Counted from the first letter of the stretch, positions 34,660-43,455 are shown. The stretch is DNA of 64,000 nucleotides from Xenophilus sp003671765 (GCA_051414805.1 CP166702.1:4836001-4900000), one strand, 5' to 3'. Notes: generated by a model not told the origin, from the sequence alone. A program made the numbers and translations.

Positions 34660-36375
34660 ATGGTCCGACCCACCCAGCAGCTGCATGCCGCGCGCGAGCC
34701 CGTGCCCGTGCGGCCGGCCGCCACCGTCCTGCTGCTGCGCGACGGTCCCCAGGGCCTGGAGGTGCTGATGACCCGGCGCTCGGACTACGCGAGCTTCGCC
34801 CCGGGCGCCTACGTCTTTCCCGGCGGCCGTGTGGACGAGGCCGACAGCGAGGCCCGCCGCATCGCCCTGCGCCGCCGCACCCAGAGCCGCGCCCAACTCG
34901 ACTACGCCGTCGCCGCGGTGCGCGAGAGCTTCGAGGAACTGGGCGTGCTGCTGGCCGAGCACGCGGACGGGCGCCCCGTCTCGGCCGCGGAAGTCGCCGC
35001 CATGGACCGGCATGCCACGGCCGACGGCGCCTTCCAGGCCCAGTGCACGTCGCGCGGCCTGCGGCTGGCGACGGACCGGCTCTTCACCTTCTGCCACTGG
35101 GTGACCGACCGCGACCTGCCCAAGCGCTTCGACGTGCTGTTCCTGGTCGCCCGCATGCCCGAAGGCCAGGAGCCCGTCGCCGACGAGACCGAGCAGTTCG
35201 AGCCCTGCTGGGTCAGCCCGGCGCAGGCGCTCGAGCGCCACGAGGCGGGAAGCTTCTCGATGATCTTCCCGACCATCCGCACCCTGCGGCGGCTGGCCGC
35301 CTTCGAGACCGTCGACACCGTGCTGGCCGCGTGCGCGCGCGAGAAGCCGCTGTGGAGCAGTTGCCCGCGCGGCGGTTTTCTTGCCGGCCAGGAAGAGCGC
35401 TACATGGAGCACGAAGCCCCGTATGGCGAACTGGCGCTGACCTGCCCCGACGGCCAGATGCTGCACACGCTCGACTGGCAGACCGAGTACCCGGTGCCGC
35501 TGCTGCGCAACGTGATGCGCCTCACGGCGCCCAACCCCAGCGCCATGACCGGCCCGGGCACCAACAGCTACATCGTGGGCGACGCCGACAGCGGCTACGT
35601 CGTCATCGACCCGGGGCCGAACGACTTCGACCACGTCGGGCGGCTCTGGCGCGCGACCAACGGCAACATCCGCGCCATCGTCTGCACGCATTCGCATGCC
35701 GACCACGCGCCCGGTGCCATGCCGCTGCAGGCGCTGTGCAAGGACACCAACCCGCCGATCCTGGGCCTGCCCTCGGCGCCGACGGCGCGCCACACGGCAC
35801 GCTTCACGCCCGACCGCGCGCTGCATCACCTGGAGCGGCTCGAGCTCAACGGCCGGCTGCTGGAAGACGGCTCCGGCCGGCGCGTGACGCACACGCTGCG
35901 CGTGATCCACACGCCGGGGCACGCGGCCAACCACCTGTGCCTGGTGCTGGAGGAAGACGGCCTGCTCTTCTCGGGCGACCACATCCTCAACGGCAGCACC
36001 ACGGTGATCGACCCGCCCGACGGCAACATGACCGAATACCTCGATTCGCTGGACGTGCTCGACGAGGCCTGCATCGAACTGCGCGCCGACTTCATCCTGC
36101 CCGCGCACGGCCATGTGCTGGGCTTCGCGCGCGGCGCCATCGCCAAGCTGAAGTCGCACCGGCTGCAGCGCGAGGCGAAGATCGCGTCGGCCATGCGCCG
36201 CGTGCCGCTGGGCACCATCGACGACTGGCTGCCCATCGCGTATGCCGACACGCCGCGGCACCTGTGGCCCGTTGCGGCGCGCTCGCTGCAGGCGCACGTG
36301 GAACGCATCCGCGAACTCGCCTCGCAGCCGGCCGTGCTGCCCTCGCAGCCCGCCGCGCTGCCGACCCGACTGTGA
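34660..36375 (+). CDS. NUDIX hydrolase - metallo-beta-lactamase fusion protein
   Basis: 571 residues from the ATG at 34660; the longer frame to 34531 runs into the TpsA remnant. The N-terminal half is NUDIX-like: PATVLLLRDGPQGLEVLMTRR, GAYVFPGGRVDEAD and the Nudix helix RESFEELG, with an insertion between the glycines and the helix. The C-terminal half is an MBL-fold hydrolase with THSHADHAPGA (HxHxDH), HTPGHAANH, FSGDHIL and LPAHGHVLGFARG. This architecture resembles LACTB2-like hydrolases joined to a NUDT19-like domain. Substrates may be CoA esters or nucleotides, but this is inference. Coupled to the next gene by a 4-bp overlap. Confidence 0.85.
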   Translation: MVRPTQQLHAAREPVPVRPAATVLLLRDGPQGLEVLMTRRSDYASFAPGAYVFPGGRVDEADSEARRIALRRRTQSRAQLDYAVAAVRESFEELGVLLAEHADGRPVSAAEVAAMDRHATADGAFQAQCTSRGLRLATDRLFTFCHWVTDRDLPKRFDVLFLVARMPEGQEPVADETEQFEPCWVSPAQALERHEAGSFSMIFPTIRTLRRLAAFETVDTVLAACAREKPLWSSCPRGGFLAGQEERYMEHEAPYGELALTCPDGQMLHTLDWQTEYPVPLLRNVMRLTAPNPSAMTGPGTNSYIVGDADSGYVVIDPGPNDFDHVGRLWRATNGNIRAIVCTHSHADHAPGAMPLQALCKDTNPPILGLPSAPTARHTARFTPDRALHHLERLELNGRLLEDGSGRRVTHTLRVIHTPGHAANHLCLVLEEDGLLFSGDHILNGSTTVIDPPDGNMTEYLDSLDVLDEACIELRADFILPAHGHVLGFARGAIAKLKSHRLQREAKIASAMRRVPLGTIDDWLPIAYADTPRHLWPVAARSLQAHVERIRELASQPAVLPSQPAALPTRL

Positions 36376-37082
36376 GCGTCGAAGACCCCTCCGGCGCCGG
36401 CGAGCGCCTGTCCAAGCGCGTCGCCGCGCAGCTGTCGTGCTCGCGCCGCGAGGCCGAACAACTCATCGCCCAGGGCGCCGTCACCGTGGACGGGCTGGCC
36501 GCCACGCTGCCGCAGCAGCGCGTGGGGCCTGCACAGCGCGTGACGGTGACGGCCGGCGCGCGCCCGCAGGCACTGCCCCCGGCCACCCTGCTGGTGCACA
36601 AGCCGGCCGGCCTGGACTGCCAGGCCAGCGGCTTCTGGGCGCAGTTGCGCCGCGACGCCGACGATGCGCTGCACGGCCGCCCCGCGCTGCCGGGCCTGTT
36701 CATGGGCCAGCGCTGCGTCGCGCCCCTCGCGCCCGAGGAGAGCGGCCTCGTCGTCTTCACCCAGGTCGCCGGCGTGGCCCGCCGCCTGCACGACGATGCG
36801 CCGCTGGTGGAGCACGAGTTCTCGATCGACGTGGCCGGCGCCGTCGATGCGGCCGTGCTGCAGCAGTTGCGCCCGGCCCGCGCCAGCGTCAACCGCCAGA
36901 GCCCCGAGCGCACCGGCCTGCGCGTGGTGATGCACGGCCCCGAGCCGGGCCAGATCGCCGCGCTGTGCCGGGCCGTCGGCCTGGCGCCCGAATCGCTCAA
37001 GCGCCTGCGCATCGGGCGCCTGCCGCTGGCCGGGCTGGCGCCGGGGCAGTGGCGCTGCCTGCGGGTGCACGAGCGCTTCTGA
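36372..37082 (+). CDS. S4-domain pseudouridine synthase-like protein lacking the catalytic Asp
   Basis: 236 residues from a GTG overlapping the previous stop (GTGA). An S4 RNA-binding domain (ERLSKRVAAQLSCSRREAEQLIAQGAVTVDG) precedes an RsuA/RluF-type domain (LLVHKPAGLDCQ ... LRPARASVNRQSPERTGLRVVMHGPEPGQIAALCRAVGL ... LKRLRIGRLPLAGLAPGQWR). The usual GRLDxxTxGL active-site motif reads APLAPEESGL, so the nucleophilic Asp is Ala120. Overall similarity supports the family; isomerase activity is doubtful. It may act as an RNA-binding or chaperone paralogue. Confidence 0.82.
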   Translation: MSVEDPSGAGERLSKRVAAQLSCSRREAEQLIAQGAVTVDGLAATLPQQRVGPAQRVTVTAGARPQALPPATLLVHKPAGLDCQASGFWAQLRRDADDALHGRPALPGLFMGQRCVAPLAPEESGLVVFTQVAGVARRLHDDAPLVEHEFSIDVAGAVDAAVLQQLRPARASVNRQSPERTGLRVVMHGPEPGQIAALCRAVGLAPESLKRLRIGRLPLAGLAPGQWRCLRVHERF

Positions 37083-37236
37083 CACGCCGCGGCGCAAAGT
37101 GCAATCGGGCTGCGGCCCCCACTGGGCGGTCGTTTCAGCCAGATTCGTCACGATCGTTACGATCGGATGGGCGAGCAGCGCAGCGTGAACGGCCTACACG
37201 CACCGGCCCGCAGATCGACGCCGATGCGGCGGCAAC

Positions 37237-37809
37237 ATGCGCACAACCGGGGGCTCAACGCAACGGCCCCGCGCGCCGAGCACCGTGACGACACCGAAAG
37301 AGCCGCCCGAGATCCCGGGCATCGTCGACCGCAACATCGCGGCCCTCGTGGCGCGTCGCCGCGCCGAGACCGCCGCCACGCCGCGCCAGGACCGCTGGGC
37401 CGACGCCATCACGGGCTTCGCCGGCAGCATGCGCTTCGTGTGGCTGCACGCCATCGTGTTCGGTGCCTGGATCGCCATCAACGCGGGCTGGCTGCCACCG
37501 CTGCCGCGTTTCGACGAGAGCTTCGTGATGCTGGCGATGGTGGCTTCGGTCGAGGCGATCTTCATTTCCACCTTCGTGCTGGTGAGCCAGAACCGCCTGG
37601 CCCGGCTGCAGGTGCAGCGCGCCGACCTGGACCTGCAGATCAGCTTGCTGGCGGAGCACGAGATCTCGCGCCTGATCGGCCTCACCCGTGCGATCGCCGA
37701 GCGGCTGGAGGTGGCCGAGGTCGAGAACCCGCAATGGCGAGAGCTGGCGCAGGACGTCGACCCGCAGGTGGTGCTCGACCATCTCGCGCAAAGGCAAGAC
37801 AAGCCCTGA
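37237..37809 (+). CDS. DUF1003 membrane protein
   Basis: 190 residues; a GTG at 37285 (VTTPKEPPEIPG) is an alternative start. DUF1003 signature with two membrane segments: MRFVWLHAIVFGAWIAINAGWLPPL and FVMLAMVASVEAIFISTFVLVSQNRLA, followed by a cytoplasmic coiled-coil-like tail (RLQVQRADLDLQISLLAEHEISRLIGLTRAIAERL). Members are inner-membrane proteins of unknown role. Convergent with rnpB, whose 3' end lies about 36 bp away. A CGATCG-TTA-CGATCG dyad lies upstream at 37151-37165. Confidence 0.82.
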   Translation: MRTTGGSTQRPRAPSTVTTPKEPPEIPGIVDRNIAALVARRRAETAATPRQDRWADAITGFAGSMRFVWLHAIVFGAWIAINAGWLPPLPRFDESFVMLAMVASVEAIFISTFVLVSQNRLARLQVQRADLDLQISLLAEHEISRLIGLTRAIAERLEVAEVENPQWRELAQDVDPQVVLDHLAQRQDKP

Positions 37810-37845
37810 AGCCCGCGAAGAAAGGGAGAACGCGAAAAGAAAAAA

Positions 37846-38231
37846 GTGTGAAGCGCGCCGATACGCCGGATTCTGTGCACGGCGGCACCTTTGCGGATGC
37901 CGCCGCGTGACCGCCATTCATCTGGGCCGTGGGTCGCCCACACGGCTCGGTGCCACCTACCCGCCAGCTCAGCGGAACCACCTCAATACTGGCCTACTTG
38001 GTGTTGCTGCGCGCAGAGATTGCCCGTTTCACCCCCGGCCTCGGCCCTTCTTTCGAAGGGCTTTGCGGCGCCGCCTGCGCGTCGCCGCGAAGGCCGGGAC
38101 TCGTCTCTGTTGCTCTGATCCTCACCTCGCGGTGGAGAGCCGTTAGCTCCTGCGCTGTCCTGTGCAGTCCGGACGTTCCTCCAGTGCGGCCTTTCGGCAC
38201 TTGCACCAGCGGCGGCCTGGCGTGCTTCACG
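37846..38231 (-). ncRNA. rnpB: RNase P RNA, bacterial class A
   Basis: Catalytic RNA that matures tRNA 5' ends. On the minus strand the conserved core GAGGAACGTCCGGACT is near the 5' end, then CAGGAGCTAACGGCTCTCC, CAGAGCAACAGAGACGAG, GGGTGAAACGGGCAA with AACACCAAGTAGGCC, and GCCCAGATGAATGGC before the 3' ACAGAATCCGGCGTATCGG. Helix P1 is formed by GTGAAGCACGCC (38219-38230) and GGCGCGCTTCAC (37848-37859), 11 of 12 bp paired, which fixes both ends. T-rich sequence (TTTTTTCTTTT) immediately follows the 3' end and can serve in termination. Length about 385 nt is normal. Confidence 0.95.
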
Positions 38232-38236
38232 CCCCG

Positions 38237-38242
38237 ATTATC
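38237..38242 (-). promoter_or_regulatory. Candidate -10 element of rnpB
   Basis: GATAAT on the minus strand lies 6-7 nt before the inferred rnpB 5' end (GGGGCGTGAAG). No good -35 hexamer at 17 bp was found; TTGGAC occurs 24 bp upstream, too far for a normal spacer. The region is shared with the divergent cysK gene. Confidence 0.5.
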
Positions 38243-38296
38243 GCCACAATGGCCGGCTCACCCGCCGTCCAACGCCTCTCACGGAGACCTCGCACC

Positions 38297-39217
38297 ATGA
38301 AAGCCAACACCATCCTCGACACCGTCGGCCGCACGCCGCACATCCGCATCCAGCGCCTGTTCGGCAACGCGCCGCAGCAAGTGTGGATCAAATCCGAGCG
38401 CAGCAACCCCGGCGGCTCGATCAAGGACCGCATTGGCCTGGCCATGATCGAGGACGCCGAGAAGTCCGGCGCCCTGAAGCCCGGCGGCACCATCATCGAA
38501 CCGACCAGCGGCAACACCGGCATCGGCCTGGCCATGGCCGCGGCCGTCAAGGGCTACAAGCTGGTGCTGGTGATGCCCGAGTCGATGTCCATCGAACGCC
38601 GCCGCCTGATGCTGGCCTACGGCGCGAGCTTCGACCTCACGCCCAAGGAAAAGGGCATGAAGGGTGCCATCGCGCGTGCCGAGGAACTGGTCGCCAGCAC
38701 GCCCGGCGCCTGGATGCCGCAGCAGTTCAACAACCCCGCCAACGTCGACGTGCACGTGCGCACCACGGCCGAGGAGATCGCGGCCGACTTCCCCGAGGGC
38801 GTAGACGTGCTCATCACCGGCGTGGGCACGGGCGGCCACATCACCGGCTGCGCGCAGGTGCTCAAGAAGAAATGGCCCAAGCTGAAGGTGTTCGCCGTCG
38901 AGCCGGTGGCCTCGCCCGTGCTGTCGGGCGGCAGCCCGGCACCGCACCCGATCCAGGGCATCGGCGCCGGCTTCGTGCCGCAGATCCTGAAGACCGACCT
39001 GCTCGACGGCATCATCCGGGTCGACGCCGAGCCGGCGCGCGAGATGGCCCGCCGCTGCGCCCGCGAGGAAGGCATGCTGGTCGGCATTTCCTCCGGCGCC
39101 ACGCTGGCCGCCATCGCGCAGAAGCTGCCCGAGCTGCCGGCCGATGCGGTGGTGCTGGGCTTCAACTACGACACCGGCGAGCGCTACCTGTCGATCGAGG
39201 GCTTTCTGCCGGCCTGA
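38297..39217 (+). CDS. cysK: Cysteine synthase A (O-acetylserine sulfhydrylase)
   Basis: PLP enzyme making L-cysteine from O-acetylserine and sulfide. 306 residues with GGAGA before the ATG. SERSNPGGSIKDRIGLAMIEDAE carries the PLP lysine (SIKDR), PTSGNTGIGLAMAA the substrate loop, GVGTGGHITGC the phosphate-binding loop, and GISSGATLAA and NYDTGERYLS the C-terminal PLP contacts. The pattern favours CysK over CysM. Divergent from rnpB and convergent with the aspartoacylase gene across a hairpin. Confidence 0.93.
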   Translation: MKANTILDTVGRTPHIRIQRLFGNAPQQVWIKSERSNPGGSIKDRIGLAMIEDAEKSGALKPGGTIIEPTSGNTGIGLAMAAAVKGYKLVLVMPESMSIERRRLMLAYGASFDLTPKEKGMKGAIARAEELVASTPGAWMPQQFNNPANVDVHVRTTAEEIAADFPEGVDVLITGVGTGGHITGCAQVLKKKWPKLKVFAVEPVASPVLSGGSPAPHPIQGIGAGFVPQILKTDLLDGIIRVDAEPAREMARRCAREEGMLVGISSGATLAAIAQKLPELPADAVVLGFNYDTGERYLSIEGFLPA

Positions 39218-39230
39218 GCGCCTCGCGATC

Positions 39231-39258
39231 GCGGCGGGCGCAACCCTGCGCCCGCCGC
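39231..39258. terminator. Bidirectional hairpin between cysK and the convergent aspartoacylase-like gene
   Basis: GCGGCGGGCGCA (39231-39242) and TGCGCCCGCCGC (39247-39258) form a perfect 12-bp stem with an ACCC loop. It lies between two converging stops. No long T-run, but location and stability support termination in both directions. Confidence 0.7.
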
Positions 39259-39260
39259 CT

Positions 39261-40232
39261 TCAGCCCAGGAGTTCACGGCGGGCGAACCGCACCACCGTC
39301 ACGCCGGCCCGCGCCTGCCGCGTCGAGGGCATGACCAGCACGCAGTCGTCGTAGGGCGTGCGCACGGGTTCGCCGTCGTTGTCCCCGATCACGGTGCCGG
39401 CCAGCGGCACCAGCGGCAGGCCGGCGAAGTCCTCGGTGAACCGAAAGCGCTCGCTACGGGCCACGACGGGGCCCGTGACGTGCAGAGCCCACTGCTTCGC
39501 GGCGTCCGGCTGGCGCCAGCCGGGCAACAGTTGCTCCGCGGTGTCGCGCGGCAGCGTGCCGGCCAGCGCGAGGAAGCGCGTGCACTGATCTCGCGCCACC
39601 TTCAGGCTCTCGGGATCGCCGTGAAAGCCGCATTCGATCAGCAGCGAACGGGTGTCGGGATGCTGCGCATCGGATGCGCCGAAACGACCGAAGTCGCGCA
39701 TGCGCACGCCGTCGAGATGCCCGGCATCCACCACCACATGCCCCGGCGCTCGCATCTGCCGCGCCAGTGCCAGGTTGCGCGGCTGCAGCCCGACCAGGGC
39801 GAGCGCCGGGCCGGGTTCGTGCATGGAATGCAGGTCCAGCAGCCAGTCCGAAGCCTCGACGAAGGGCCGCAGCGCCGCCACGCGTCGGCGTTCGCGTGTG
39901 CTCCCATCGGCGATCCGCTCGGGAATCCATTGGCGGTTCATGTCTTCGTCGACGAATCGAGAGTCGTCGTGCCGTCGCGCATCGAAGCGGTCGAAGGCCT
40001 CCAGGTTGCACCAGGCGAGCGTGAGCGTGCCGCGCGCAGGCCGAACGCCCGCCTGCAACAGGCCCAGCACCGCCCACGCGCCGCAGAGCTCGTTGCCGTG
40101 CACCAGGGCGCTGACCATGACGCGGGGTCCCGGAGCCCCGGACTCGAAATGCCAGACCCCCTCGACGCCGGTGTTGCCGGCGCGCCAGGGTGCGAGATCG
40201 GGCGGCGACAGCTCGAAAGGCAAGTCGCTCAT
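39261..40232 (-). CDS. Succinylglutamate desuccinylase/aspartoacylase family protein
   Basis: 323 residues from the ATG at 40232. Zinc carboxypeptidase-like fold: VSALVHGNELCGAW holds the HxxE zinc motif, DEDMNRQW the substrate-binding Asn-Arg, and WLLDLHSMHEPG the third zinc His; IECGFHGDPES provides the catalytic Glu. It should release an acyl group from an N-acyl amino acid or similar amide. It overlaps the upstream Bug gene by 4 bp, suggesting that the imported solute is its substrate. Confidence 0.85.
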   Translation of the reverse strand: MSDLPFELSPPDLAPWRAGNTGVEGVWHFESGAPGPRVMVSALVHGNELCGAWAVLGLLQAGVRPARGTLTLAWCNLEAFDRFDARRHDDSRFVDEDMNRQWIPERIADGSTRERRRVAALRPFVEASDWLLDLHSMHEPGPALALVGLQPRNLALARQMRAPGHVVVDAGHLDGVRMRDFGRFGASDAQHPDTRSLLIECGFHGDPESLKVARDQCTRFLALAGTLPRDTAEQLLPGWRQPDAAKQWALHVTGPVVARSERFRFTEDFAGLPLVPLAGTVIGDNDGEPVRTPYDDCVLVMPSTRQARAGVTVVRFARRELLG

Positions 40233-41209
40233 TCCCGGATCTTCGCGAAGTCGACGATGCGCTGGTACTTGGCAGTCTCGGCCTCCAGGAAGCGCGGCAT
40301 GTCCACTGCCTGGGGCGCGATCGTGGAGCCGTTCTCTTCCAGCTTCCTGCGCAGCTCGGGCGCCTTGAGGGCTTCGGCCAGGGCCGTGCGCAGGCGTGCG
40401 GCGATGGGCGCCGGCAGCTGGGGCGGCGCCATCAGCGCGAACCAGACGCCGATGTCGATGTTCTTCAACGCCGCGTGGTCGGCCAGCGGCGCGATCTCGG
40501 GAGCCGCGGTGGAGCGGCTTTTCTCGGTGATGCCCAGCGCCACGACCTTGCCGCTGCGGATCTGCGGCAGGCCGCTGGACAACACGAAGACGCCCAGGTC
40601 GAGCGTGCCGCCGACCAGGTCGGTGGTCAGCGGCCCCACACCGCGGTAGGGAATGTGTGTCATGAACAGGCCGGCCTGCTGCTTGACCATCTCGCCTGCC
40701 AGGTGAAGCGCCGTGCCGACACCCGAGCTGCCATAGCTGTAGTGGCCGGGGCGTGCCCTGACCGCCTGCAGCAACTGCTCGACGGTGCGGATGCCGCTGG
40801 CAGCCGAAGCCACCAGCACCATCGGCTGCGACCCGACCAGCCCGATCGGCGTGAAATCCCGCGGCGTGTACTTGACCGTGGGCGATACCAGCCGCGCGAT
40901 CGCGATCTCGTTGTTGGCGCCCAGCAGCAGGGTGTAGCCGTCGGGCGCGGCGCGCACGACCTTCTGCGCGCCGATGGTGCCACCCGCGCCGCCCAGGTTC
41001 TCGACGACCACGGGCACGCCGAGCGTCTTTCCCAACTGGTCCGCAACCGCCCGGCCGGTCAGGTCCGTGCTGCCACCGGGGGGATAGCCGACCACCAGGG
41101 TGATGGGTCGGTTGGGATAGGCGTCGGTCTGCGCCTGCGCGGCCGGCGCCAGCACGGCGGCGAAAAGGGCGGGCAGCATCAGCGCCCGAAGTCGGCGGAT
41201 CGGTGGCAT
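40229..41209 (-). CDS. Bug-family (TctC-like) periplasmic solute-binding protein
   Basis: 326 residues, CAGGAGAC site before the ATG. Signal peptide ending LAPAAQAQ. Bug motifs: YPNRPITLVVGYPPGGSTDLTGRAV, ENLGGAGGTIGAQ, APDGYTLLLG, YSYGSSGVGTALHLAGEM and HIPYRGVGPLTTDLVGGTLDL. Ligand likely a small carboxylate; genetic coupling to the aspartoacylase-like gene suggests an N-acyl amino acid. The LysR gene upstream on the same strand (118 bp away) is the likely regulator. Confidence 0.9.
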   Translation of the reverse strand: MPPIRRLRALMLPALFAAVLAPAAQAQTDAYPNRPITLVVGYPPGGSTDLTGRAVADQLGKTLGVPVVVENLGGAGGTIGAQKVVRAAPDGYTLLLGANNEIAIARLVSPTVKYTPRDFTPIGLVGSQPMVLVASAASGIRTVEQLLQAVRARPGHYSYGSSGVGTALHLAGEMVKQQAGLFMTHIPYRGVGPLTTDLVGGTLDLGVFVLSSGLPQIRSGKVVALGITEKSRSTAAPEIAPLADHAALKNIDIGVWFALMAPPQLPAPIAARLRTALAEALKAPELRRKLEENGSTIAPQAVDMPRFLEAETAKYQRIVDFAKIRE

Positions 41210-41327
41210 GGCGTCTCCTGTCTTGTAGGGATGGCCGTGATTCTTCCGCCACCCCGGGGCCCCTTCGTGCCGAATCGGCACATTTCCGTGCCTTCTCGAG
41301 CACCCTTGCAGGCGCGACGACGATCGC

Positions 41328-42221
41328 TCAGACCGGCACCACCGCCTCCCACAGGCGCTCGGCCAGGGGCGACAGGCGGCGCTTGTCGCGAACCATGCGC
41401 ACCTCGAAGCCGATCTCCATGGCCTTGCCGCCCAGGGGCACGATCTTCTTCTGCTGGCACGCCCCGACAGCGAGCGACCAGGGCAGCCAGGCCACGCCCA
41501 GCCCCTTCTGGACGTACTCCAGCAAGGCGTCGGCCGAATCGGCCTCCAGTGTTGGCCGCAGGCGAGGCGCCTGCGCATGGTTGGCCAGGTGGTCGGACAC
41601 GAGGTGCCCCAGCGCCAAGGTGCCGGCATAGGACAGGAAGGGCAGCGGCCGGTCGCCGTCCAGGCGGAACAGGGGCTGACCGCTGGGCTGCACGCGCGAC
41701 ACCGGCACCAGCCGGTCGTGCGCCACCGTGTGCTGGAGGTGCTGCGCCGGCCGCAGACGCAGGGCGATCAGCGGATGGTGGTAGCTCAGCATGAAGTCGA
41801 TCTCTCGATGCTCCAGCCGCTGCAGCGCATCGGCCATCGCGCCGGTGCGCACGTGAACCATCGCCTGTGCCGTCAACCCCCGCACCCGCCAGAGCCAGTC
41901 GGCGGCGATCGTGCGCGCCAGCGTGCGGCCGGTCCCCAACGTGAAGACCGGCTGGCCGTGCTGCGTCCCGCCCCGGAGTTCGCGCTGCGCGGCGGACAGG
42001 CCGTCGACGGTCTGCCGGGCGTGGCGCAGGAGGATCTCTCCGGCTGCGGTCAGCACCACCGGCGAGCCGCCACGCACCACCAGCGGCACGCCCGCCCACT
42101 GCTCGAGCTCGCGAATGCGGCGGCCGAAGGCCGGGTGCGTGACATGCCGCGACTCGGCGGCGCGCGTGAAGCTGCGCGTCTCCGCAAGCGCGACCAGATC
42201 CTCCAGCCATTTGACCTGCAT
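41328..42221 (-). CDS. LysR-type transcriptional regulator
   Basis: 297 residues. Helix-turn-helix in SFTRAAESRHVTHPAFGRRIRELEQWAG, followed by the periplasmic-binding-like effector domain (GLGVAWLPWSLAV). The HxxxxPAFxRRI pattern is typical of LysR proteins paired with Bug transport genes. Transcribed in the same direction as the Bug and aspartoacylase genes downstream. Confidence 0.88.
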   Translation of the reverse strand: MQVKWLEDLVALAETRSFTRAAESRHVTHPAFGRRIRELEQWAGVPLVVRGGSPVVLTAAGEILLRHARQTVDGLSAAQRELRGGTQHGQPVFTLGTGRTLARTIAADWLWRVRGLTAQAMVHVRTGAMADALQRLEHREIDFMLSYHHPLIALRLRPAQHLQHTVAHDRLVPVSRVQPSGQPLFRLDGDRPLPFLSYAGTLALGHLVSDHLANHAQAPRLRPTLEADSADALLEYVQKGLGVAWLPWSLAVGACQQKKIVPLGGKAMEIGFEVRMVRDKRRLSPLAERLWEAVVPV

Positions 42222-42322
42222 CGTGGGGTTCCTTCCTGCGCGGGGACGCGGACGAGGTTGATACGGCCGCCATCATCCCCTGACCGACGGCCGGTGCGGA
42301 TGCCGCACGCGACAATCGCCCG

Positions 42323-43372
42323 ATGCCTCACGGACCCTCCCGCCGGCTCCAGGCGGTCGATGCCGCCATCGCGCCCCCCAGCCCGGAGCAGCAGGCCTTC
42401 GACACCCTCCACCGCCGCATCGACGCGCAGCGGGCGTTGCTGGCCGAATGGCAGGCGGCCATCGACGCCTACGAGCAGCGCTACGCCCGCGAAGTGCTGC
42501 CGCTGCTCACGCAATACCGCGGCCTGCACATCGACCTGCTGGACCGGCTGGACCATGCCGCGTCGGGCGGACTGCGGCTGGGCCGTACCGATGCACAGGC
42601 GCTGCACGAGCTGATCGTCGACATCGCCGACAGCCTGCTGCTCGGCGAGGACGATGCCGAGCGACGCGCGGCGCTGCAAAGCCTGCGCGCCCGCTATGTC
42701 GATGAACCCGACGACGCCGAGCCGCCGGCCGCCGCAGACGATCCGGAGGCCCTGCTGCGGCGCCTGGAGGCGGAGCACGACGCCGCCGAGGCCGCGCGTG
42801 CGGCCCAGCGCGCCGCCCACCGCCGCGAGGCCGCGGCCCGCAGGAAGCAGCGCGCGCCCGAAGCCGTGGAAGCCAGCCAGTCGCTGCGTGCCGTGTACCG
42901 CCAGCTGGTCAGTGCCCTGCACCCCGACCGCGAAGCCGATCCCGAGGAGCGCCAGCGCAAGACGGTGCTGATGCAGCACGTGAACGAAGCGTACGCCGCA
43001 CAGCGCCTCACCGACCTGCTGCAACTCCAGCAGTCCATCGCCGAGGCCGATACGCGCCGGGCTGCGCAGGCCGGCGTGCTTCCCGCCGACCGCCTGGCCG
43101 CCTACAACCGCCTGCTGGCCGACCAGCTTGCCGCCGTGCAGCGTCAGGTGCGCGAGGTGGAGGCCGACTTCAAGGCCCGCCACCACCTGAACCCGCATGG
43201 GCGCCTCAAGCCCGGCACGCTGGGCGAGCACCTGCGCGTGGAGCAGGCCAAGCTGACGAACGGCATTCGCGAGATGCAGCGCGAGGCGCGCCTGCTGGAC
43301 GACCCGGCCTACCTCAAGCAGTGGGTGAAGGCGCAGCGGCGGATGGCGCGACAGCACGGCGACAACGACTGA
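42323..43372 (+). CDS. Coiled-coil protein with J-domain-like HPD motif
   Basis: 349 residues. Mostly helical and rich in Ala/Arg/Glu. About residues 192-232 (SLRAVYRQLVSALHPDREADPEERQRKTVLMQHVNEAYAAQ) match helices II-III of a J domain with the HPD tripeptide, so contact with DnaK is possible. Long helices flank it: an N-terminal domain (QYRGLHIDLLDRLD) and a C-terminal coiled coil. No Gly/Phe or zinc region. Found alone before the FAD protein gene (83-bp gap). Confidence 0.75.
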   Translation: MPHGPSRRLQAVDAAIAPPSPEQQAFDTLHRRIDAQRALLAEWQAAIDAYEQRYAREVLPLLTQYRGLHIDLLDRLDHAASGGLRLGRTDAQALHELIVDIADSLLLGEDDAERRAALQSLRARYVDEPDDAEPPAAADDPEALLRRLEAEHDAAEAARAAQRAAHRREAAARRKQRAPEAVEASQSLRAVYRQLVSALHPDREADPEERQRKTVLMQHVNEAYAAQRLTDLLQLQQSIAEADTRRAAQAGVLPADRLAAYNRLLADQLAAVQRQVREVEADFKARHHLNPHGRLKPGTLGEHLRVEQAKLTNGIREMQREARLLDDPAYLKQWVKAQRRMARQHGDND

Positions 43373-43455
43373 ACCCGGGCGGCGACGGGGCCGCTGCGCG
43401 TGGGCGACAATCGCCCCTTCACCGCCCCCTGCCCGATCACCACGGGCCGCGCGCC

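Noticed and set aside
37806..37845. Possible third copy of the palindromic element (GCCCGCGAAG...GAACGCGAAAAG)
   Set aside because: Only short GCGAA words are shared and the inverted partner arm is missing; it overlaps the T-rich tail of rnpB.
41179..42315. Long Arg/Ala-rich minus-strand frame over the LysR gene
   Set aside because: Out-of-frame shadow; the LysR frame at 41328-42221 has the helix-turn-helix and a natural start.
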